Assembly (NCBI GenBank): GCA_943327755.2
Contig: CALPYF020000078.1
Span: forward strand, 1 to 9,945
DNA: 9,945 nt
Source: Deinococcus hopiensis KR-140
GTDB taxonomy: Bacteria > Deinococcota > Deinococci > Deinococcales > Deinococcaceae
Direction of reading: 5' to 3'
Positions 6,683-9,945 of this stretch are shown here, one piece after another (within the stretch, counting starts at the first letter, position 1; the number at the start of each line of letters is the position of its first letter). The notes below the pieces were generated by a model. That model ran no database searches. It saw nothing but the letters and a program-made list of their open reading frames with translations, and had not been told where the DNA came from. A program made the position numbers and the translations under genes.

Positions 6683-6871
6683 ATGAGCAACGAAAGCACA
6701 CTCGACCGGGGGATCCGCGCACTGCTGGCCCTGCTGCTCCTCGCCGCCGGCACCGTCGCCGGGGGAGCGCTCAGACCCACGCTGTGGGTGCTGGCTGGGA
6801 TTCTGGGCGTGACGGCGGCCGTGGGGTTCTGCCCGCTCTACCGCCTGCTGGGCATCAACACGCGCCGCTGA
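6683..6871 (+). CDS. DUF2892 (YgaP-like) small membrane protein
   Basis: A 62-aa protein with two hydrophobic segments (about 10-30 and 33-50) and the family ending GFCPLYRLLGINT (48-60), which contains the conserved Cys50. This is the membrane part of YgaP-type proteins. In Escherichia coli YgaP the same module is fused to a rhodanese domain; here it stands alone. A role in thiocyanate or sulfane-sulfur handling at the membrane has been proposed for YgaP and can only be suggested here. The start ATG is well supported by AGGAGGG at 6669-6675. The gene diverges from the SufR-like regulator, its probable controller, and ends before an 11-bp hairpin. Confidence 0.88.
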   Translation: MSNESTLDRGIRALLALLLLAAGTVAGGALRPTLWVLAGILGVTAAVGFCPLYRLLGINTRR

Positions 6872-6917
6872 GGCCAGCGGTTCACACAGGTCTGGCTGGC
6901 TGACCCGGTCAGCGTGA

Positions 6918-6943
6918 CGAGAGGACGCACAGGCGTCCTCTCG
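6918..6943 (+). terminator. Hairpin terminator after the DUF2892 gene
   Basis: CGAGAGGACGC (6918-6928) and GCGTCCTCTCG (6933-6943) form a perfect 11-bp stem with a 4-nt ACAG loop, 46 bp after the DUF2892 stop. There is no T tract. It could also act on transcripts coming from the right on the minus strand. Confidence 0.65.
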
Positions 6944-7067
6944 CCGCTGCACCTCCTGAACGCCACAGCACGCACTGAGCACACCGCTCAGGACATCCGG
7001 CTCAAGGGCTTCAACGGCAACCGCGCGGGTGAACGGCGTGAGGACCTGCACCCGCGCCGGGTGACCT
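6944..7067. other. Gene-poor stretch with one protein-like segment
   Basis: No gene with a start and ribosome binding site can be supported here. On the minus strand, roughly 7065-6950 reads with good third-position GC as a protein-like segment (GHPARVQVLTPFTRAVAV and onward). It does not connect in frame to the broken gene upstream. It may be a further remnant of the same decayed gene or a transposon fragment. Confidence 0.3.
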
Positions 7068-7478
7068 TCACCGGTTCGGGCCGCCACTCGGTGAACGCAG
7101 CGCACCCATCTGTGCGGCGGTCAACGTTCCGCCAGCCGCGGCAGCTTGCTGGAACAGGGGCAGCTGGACCTGGAGGGACGCCGCACGCAGATTGCCGACC
7201 ACCTTCTGGAGTGGCGTGTCCCCCGTTGCCAGAAGTGCCAGATCGTCGTACATCTTCACGTTCAGGACTTCCCCGTCGGCCCGGGCCTGCGCGGGCTGTC
7301 CAGGCCAGTTCCCGTGGGTCGCAGGCGCAGCGTGTGGACGGCCCAGTGTCTAGGACGCGCAGCAGCCGGGGCAGATCCGGGTCGCGACGCAGGGCGCGCC
7401 GCACGCGCCACGCGACGGGCAGCGCAGCGCAGACGCCCTTCACGCAGCGCAGACTCCCTTCACGCAGCGCAGATCCAT
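7068..7478 (-). pseudogene. Frameshifted gene downstream of the nucleotidyltransferase
   Basis: An ATG at 7478-7476 overlaps the stop of the nucleotidyltransferase gene (TGATG), as in a coupled operon gene, but reads into a stop after 12 codons. Dropping one copy of the 20-bp repeat at 7421-7474 gives a frame running on through LPVAWRVRRALRRDPDLPRL to about DPRELAWTARAG, with strong third-position GC. Near 7310-7275 the bias moves to another frame, which continues as DGEVLNVKMYDDLALLATGD to a TGA at 7068. At least one, probably two, frameshifts are implied. A GTG at 7443 after GAAGGGAG could still start a shortened product. I do not recognise the family. The first part faintly resembles the start of lasso-peptide B2 (transglutaminase-like) proteins, but the second part does not support that. 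Confidence 0.4.
7421..7474. repeat. 20-bp tandem repeat, about 2.7 copies
   Basis: Units at 7421-7440, 7441-7460 and 7461-7474 (partial) share the core CGCAGCGCAGAC-CCCTTCA with one or two differences. Because the unit is 20 bp, each extra copy shifts the reading frame of the downstream minus-strand gene. Confidence 0.85.
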
Positions 7479-8779
7479 CACTCGCGCGCGGGCCACCGCT
7501 GCATCTCCGGGTGCGTCTGCCTGACCCTGGGATCCCCGTACCAGTCGGGAACGCCGCGGTCGTCCTCGATCCACACCTGCAGTTCACCGGTCACTGGATG
7601 GCAGCCCCAGACGAGTTCCACAGCCTCCCCAGCGGCGCGCAGAATCTGGAACGTCACGTGAGCCCGCTCGCGCCCCAGCGCCTCGCGTGCCACACCGGGG
7701 TGACTCAGCCGCATGAGCCACTGCCCGGCCGATACGAGATCGAGTCGCTCGGCGTGACTCAGCCGTGCACTGCGTGACGGTCTGGGCACCGGGACCGGCG
7801 TGCCGGGGGCCTGCCGGGCGGCCTGCAGGCCCGCCCGCACCTGCGGCCAGACGCGCGGCATGAGCCTCAGTCGCCGGGGCAGGTCCCGCAGCCGGGAACG
7901 CCACGCGTCCAGCGGCGTCAGCATCCCGTCCTGAACCGCGCCCTGGTGGAGGCCCCGGGCAAGGCCGGGATCATCCAACCGGAACACGCTCCGCCAAGGA
8001 CTGCATGCGGCCAGGAAGGCGCGCGCGGTGTGTTCGCCGCCCAGCGACCGCGCGTGGACGATCAGGTTTTCCTCCGTCAGGCCGTACCGGCGGCGCAGCT
8101 GGTCCAGATCGGTGTAGTCGGCCGGTTTCAGGCCCCCGGCGTCCCCACCCCAGGTGCGGGCCAGCATCAACGTCACCACGGCCTGATCGAGTGGCGCCGC
8201 GCGCCGCACCGTCACCCCCTGCCAGTCCTGCGGGACGCTGCGGTTCCAGACCTGCCGGGTGAGCTCCCGGGTGCGGCGCTGATCCCCGGCGGTCCAGGCG
8301 ATCACGAACCGGTGGACGTCGAGCCGCGCGTGCCCGCCGGGACTCCACAGGTGGGCGCTCTCGTGCGTCCATGCGTCCGGATGGGCGTGTTGCCCGTCGC
8401 TGCGCCACCCGTGTGCCAGGGCGAGGTGAACGGCGCGCGCGACGGTGGCCGGGTCTTCCGGCAGGAGGAGGTCGACGTCGCCGTAGTACCGCTCGGTGGG
8501 GGAGCGGTACTCGAATTCCGCCAGCGCGAAGCCTTTGGTCAGCACGGCGGGAATGCCTTCGGCGTGCCACACGCGCAGCAGGTCGCGCAGCTCGCGGGCG
8601 ATGAGCTGGTGGCGGACCGAGCGCTGCAGCGTCTCACCCCGCAGGTGGGTGCGGAGGGGATGACCGGGGGGGAGGTGCGCGTGCAGGTACCCTTCGAGGT
8701 TCAGGGCCTGCACGGACCCCAGATCGGCGGGCGTCAGCGCCGGATCAGCGCGGACGAGCGCGAGGACGGAGGTGGACAC
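7478..8779 (-). CDS. NTP_transf_5-type nucleotidyltransferase family protein
   Basis: A 433-aa protein resembling the uncharacterised nucleotidyltransferase family often annotated NTP_transf_5. The key part is LTKGFALAEFEYRSPTERYY (80-99) followed by GDVDLLLP. Asp101 and Asp103 form the metal-binding DxD, and a likely third Asp154 sits in ARLDVHRF, so the catalytic residues look intact. The last 90 or so residues (after an Arg/Pro-rich linker near 325-340) form an extra domain that I do not recognise. Family members occur in peptide natural-product clusters, among others, but no precursor peptide or cyclase is visible here. The start is GTG at 8779. It has no ribosome binding site, but TATGCT stands 6 nt upstream as a -10 box, so it is probably leaderless. 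A broken gene follows with TGATG overlap. Substrate and role are unknown. Confidence 0.78.
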   Translation of the reverse strand: MSTSVLALVRADPALTPADLGSVQALNLEGYLHAHLPPGHPLRTHLRGETLQRSVRHQLIARELRDLLRVWHAEGIPAVLTKGFALAEFEYRSPTERYYGDVDLLLPEDPATVARAVHLALAHGWRSDGQHAHPDAWTHESAHLWSPGGHARLDVHRFVIAWTAGDQRRTRELTRQVWNRSVPQDWQGVTVRRAAPLDQAVVTLMLARTWGGDAGGLKPADYTDLDQLRRRYGLTEENLIVHARSLGGEHTARAFLAACSPWRSVFRLDDPGLARGLHQGAVQDGMLTPLDAWRSRLRDLPRRLRLMPRVWPQVRAGLQAARQAPGTPVPVPRPSRSARLSHAERLDLVSAGQWLMRLSHPGVAREALGRERAHVTFQILRAAGEAVELVWGCHPVTGELQVWIEDDRGVPDWYGDPRVRQTHPEMQRWPARE

Positions 8780-8785
8780 CGGTCC

Positions 8786-8791
8786 AGCATA
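8786..8791 (-). promoter_or_regulatory. -10 box (TATGCT) of the nucleotidyltransferase gene
   Basis: TATGCT on the minus strand leaves 6 nt before the GTG start at 8779, the TANNNT spacing seen at leaderless Deinococcus-type genes. I see no good -35 box. Confidence 0.45.
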
Positions 8792-8905
8792 TGGCGCGCC
8801 ACGTTACGGCTGCCAGTTCGCCCTGCTGCCGCCGCCCACCTGGACAGCGTGAGGAGCTGCTGTACCCGAAGCGTGCGGCGGGTGTGGCCAGTCGGCTACG
8901 CCACT

Positions 8906-8919
8906 TGTCCACTTGGACA
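8906..8919. promoter_or_regulatory. Palindrome TGTCCA-CT-TGGACA
   Basis: A perfect 6-2-6 inverted repeat about 37 bp upstream of the short open frame at 8956, in a locally AT-richer stretch. It could be the operator of the truncated regulator-like frame. The rest of the stretch from 8792 to 8955 holds nothing else that I recognise. Confidence 0.3.
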
Positions 8920-8955
8920 TGAGAAATGAGTAAATGCTCTTCAGGATTGAGTCTG

Positions 8956-9099
8956 ATGATGCACGCACGGCCACCCAGGTTCAGCGCAGCCGACCAGCCC
9001 GGTGCCGGTCCGCAACCCTGGAGTGGCGCCCTGGCCAACAAGCTTCACCTGCTGGTGACCTACCTGCACCGGTGCGGCCCGACCCGTCGACAGGGGTAG
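8956..9099 (+). pseudogene. Short HTH-like open frame cut at the IS1182 boundary
   Basis: A 47-codon frame, MMHARPP... to ...GPTRRQG, with high third-position GC and a weak AGGA upstream (8943-8946). Its end, KLHLLVTYLHRCGPTRRQ, resembles the first helices of HTH_11/WYL-type or similar winged-helix regulators, where an alternating K/R-L-x-x-L-V-x-Y-L-x-x-x-GPT pattern precedes the recognition helix. The frame stops at TAG 9097-9099, just where the IS1182-type element appears to start. It is best read as the first third of a regulator cut off by the insertion. The family guess is tentative, and it could be a chance frame. Confidence 0.3.
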
Positions 9100-9119
9100 T
9101 TGGCTGGAACTAGACTCTG

Positions 9120-9148
9120 TTGGCGAATTTCCCGGCGGGGGTAACAAT
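9120..9148 (+). promoter_or_regulatory. Promoter of the IS1182-type transposase
   Basis: TTGGCG (9120-9125), a 17-nt spacer and AACAAT (9143-9148) lie 5 nt before the ATG at 9154. No ribosome binding site is seen, so a leaderless transcript is likely. Confidence 0.5.
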
Positions 9149-9153
9149 GCGCT

Positions 9154-9834
9154 ATGAGTCTGCATGCAGCCCCTCTGGCTGAGATCCCGACGCGGACAGC
9201 CGAGCTCGTCCGCATCATCCTCCCAAAAGGCAACACCATCACACAACTGCGAGACTGCTTCGGCGCCGTTTACTCCGACGATCAGTTTCGGTCCCTCTAC
9301 CCGACTCGGGGTCAACCAGCCTACGCGCCCTGGCGGTTGGCCCTGGTCACGATTTTCCAGTTTCTCGAACACCTCAGCGATCGGCAGGCCGCGGAGCATG
9401 TCCGCACCCGACTGGATTGGAAGTACGCCCTGGCCCTCGAGCTCGAAGATCTCGGGTTTCACTACAGCGTCCTGAGTGAGTTCCGCTCTCGTCTGGTCGC
9501 AGCTGACCAGGGCGAGATGCTCTTCAACACGTTCCTGCAGGCATGTCGGGATCACCACCTCCTCAAACCCGGTCGGCAGCGCACAGACAGTACCCATGTC
9601 CTGGCCCGGATGCGGGTACTGAACCGTCTGGAATTGATCGGCGAGACGCTGCGCGTCGCGCTGGATGACCTTGCGACCGTCATTCCCGAGACGCTGTGTC
9701 AAGTCATTCCGGTCGGATGGTGGGCACGGTACGGCAGAAGAGTTGAGGAAGGGAACCTTCCTCATTCTGAGCCCGGCCGTTCTGAACTCGCGCAAACCTC
9801 AGCACCTGACACTTCGCCAAAAATGGCGTCGTGA
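9154..9834 (+). pseudogene. IS1182-family transposase, truncated
   Basis: The frame encodes 226 residues where about 450-550 are usual. The N-terminal DUF772-type region runs from about 30 to 130 (YAPWRLALVTIFQFLEHLSD, DWKYALALEL, SVLSEFRSRL). RTDSTHVLARMR then supplies the first catalytic Asp (Asp145), and WARYGRRVEE (190-199) matches the usual continuation. After residue 199-200 the sequence stops looking like a transposase (HSEPGRSELAQTS), and the frame ends at 9834 without the other DDE residues. The change coincides with a 21-bp inverted repeat at 9744-9764. The copy is therefore inactive on its own. The broken state is clear; whether the cause is a nested insertion or a deletion is inferred. 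Confidence 0.8.
9744..9764. repeat. 21-bp inverted repeat at the break in the transposase
   Basis: TGAGGAAGG (9744-9752) and CCTTCCTCA (9756-9764) are perfect 9-bp arms around GAA. The left arm is still transposase coding (Val-Glu-Glu), while the right arm is in the foreign part. It may be a hairpin-prone insertion target, or part of the end of the inserted element. Confidence 0.6.
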
Positions 9835-9871
9835 ACGCAGTTTGGCATGACAAAGGGCGGTATCTGAGTCT

Positions 9872-9945
9872 GTGACGAGCTCCGATACTGCCCGCCTGCA
9901 TGCTGACACGCTGGCCGACCATCTGAAAACCCACCTCCCTCATCG
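9872..9945 (+). CDS. Start of a second transposase-like gene (partial)
   Basis: From a GTG at 9872 an open frame with good third-position GC reads VTSSDTARLHADTLADHLKT and onward to the right edge (24 codons). This amphipathic opening followed by HLPHR resembles the first residues of IS4-type transposases from Deinococcus-like genomes. It sits about 110 bp inside the foreign sequence that breaks the IS1182 transposase, where a nested insertion sequence would begin its gene. No ribosome binding site or clear promoter is seen. This is a low-confidence assignment because the family core lies outside the window. Confidence 0.35.
   Translation, partial: MTSSDTARLHADTLADHLKTHLPH

Larger units (their letters stand above)
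9095..9945 (+). mobile_element. IS1182-family element, interrupted, running off the right edge
   Basis: The element is defined by its transposase (9154 onward). Its left end is placed at about 9095-9105 (GGTAGTTGGCTGGAACTAG), because the regulator-like frame ends there and the promoter of the transposase begins soon after. No right end lies in the window, so terminal repeats and target duplication cannot be checked. A second element seems to be inserted near 9750. Confidence 0.55.

Noticed and set aside
7421..7474. CRISPR array
   Set aside because: The 20-bp units are contiguous tandem copies with no spacers.
7068..7478. Lasso-peptide B2 relic
   Set aside because: Only the first part is faintly similar; the CLPxAL-type cysteine motif of B2 proteins is absent, and no precursor peptide or cyclase is nearby. 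Kept only as an alternative.
6914..7777. 287-codon plus-strand open frame
   Set aside because: It crosses a hairpin terminator, the broken gene and the 3' end of the nucleotidyltransferase, with no coherent protein character.
7946..8929. 327-codon plus-strand open frame
   Set aside because: It is antisense to the nucleotidyltransferase, with no motif and no plausible start signal.
9744..9764. IS200/IS605 (ISDra2-like) end hairpin
   Set aside because: A hairpin beside a TTGAG-like sequence is suggestive, but the following open frame does not look like a Y1 transposase.
1..9945. tRNA or rRNA genes
   Set aside because: No cloverleaf with T-loop GGTTCRA-type sequence and no rRNA-like blocks were seen on either strand by eye.

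Overview
The window looks like part of a Deinococcus-type chromosome or large plasmid. The evidence is GC-rich coding sequence with strong G/C bias at third codon positions, several TANNNT-type -10 boxes only 5 to 8 nt upstream of start codons (leaderless style), long GC-rich hairpins without U tracts as terminators, and an IS1182-type transposase. The genus is an inference from composition and protein style; I could not run a search.

Positions 1-6950 form a sulfur-themed region. At the left edge, on the minus strand, is the N-terminal part of an MBL-fold persulfide-dioxygenase-like protein. It diverges across a 445-bp intergenic region from a plus-strand CoA-disulfide/persulfide reductase with a C-terminal rhodanese domain. 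Each side of this intergenic region carries one 17-bp ATACCY...GGTAT inverted repeat of the CsoR/CstR operator type, so both persulfide-handling genes are probably controlled by a sulfane-sulfur-sensing CstR-like repressor that is not encoded in the window. A diguanylate cyclase (PAS-PAS-GGDEF) follows the reductase after 58 bp. Convergent to it is a minus-strand pair, a Cys-free ArsR-type repressor overlapping by ATGA with a SulP-STAS anion permease. A large perfect-stem hairpin separates the convergent genes and contains the permease stop codon. Next come a divergent pair: a SufR-like winged-helix regulator with a C-terminal cysteine cluster, and a 62-aa DUF2892 (YgaP-like) membrane protein ending at an 11-bp hairpin.

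Positions 6950-8790 are different. A leaderless minus-strand nucleotidyltransferase-like gene (NTP_transf_5 type) overlaps by TGATG with a downstream frame that seems broken. A 20-bp tandem duplication lies at its start, and a second frame switch lies near 7290. I read this as a decaying accessory operon.

Positions 8790-9945 are a mobile-element area. A short open frame with a helix-turn-helix-like ending stops exactly where an IS1182-family element seems to begin. The IS1182 transposase is itself interrupted near 9750 at a 21-bp inverted repeat. A second open frame, resembling the start of another transposase, runs off the right edge, which suggests nested insertion sequences.

The most interesting candidate biology is the grouping of persulfide oxidation, persulfide reduction, anion transport, a YgaP-like membrane protein, a possible Fe-S sensor and a c-di-GMP synthase around paired CstR-type operators.
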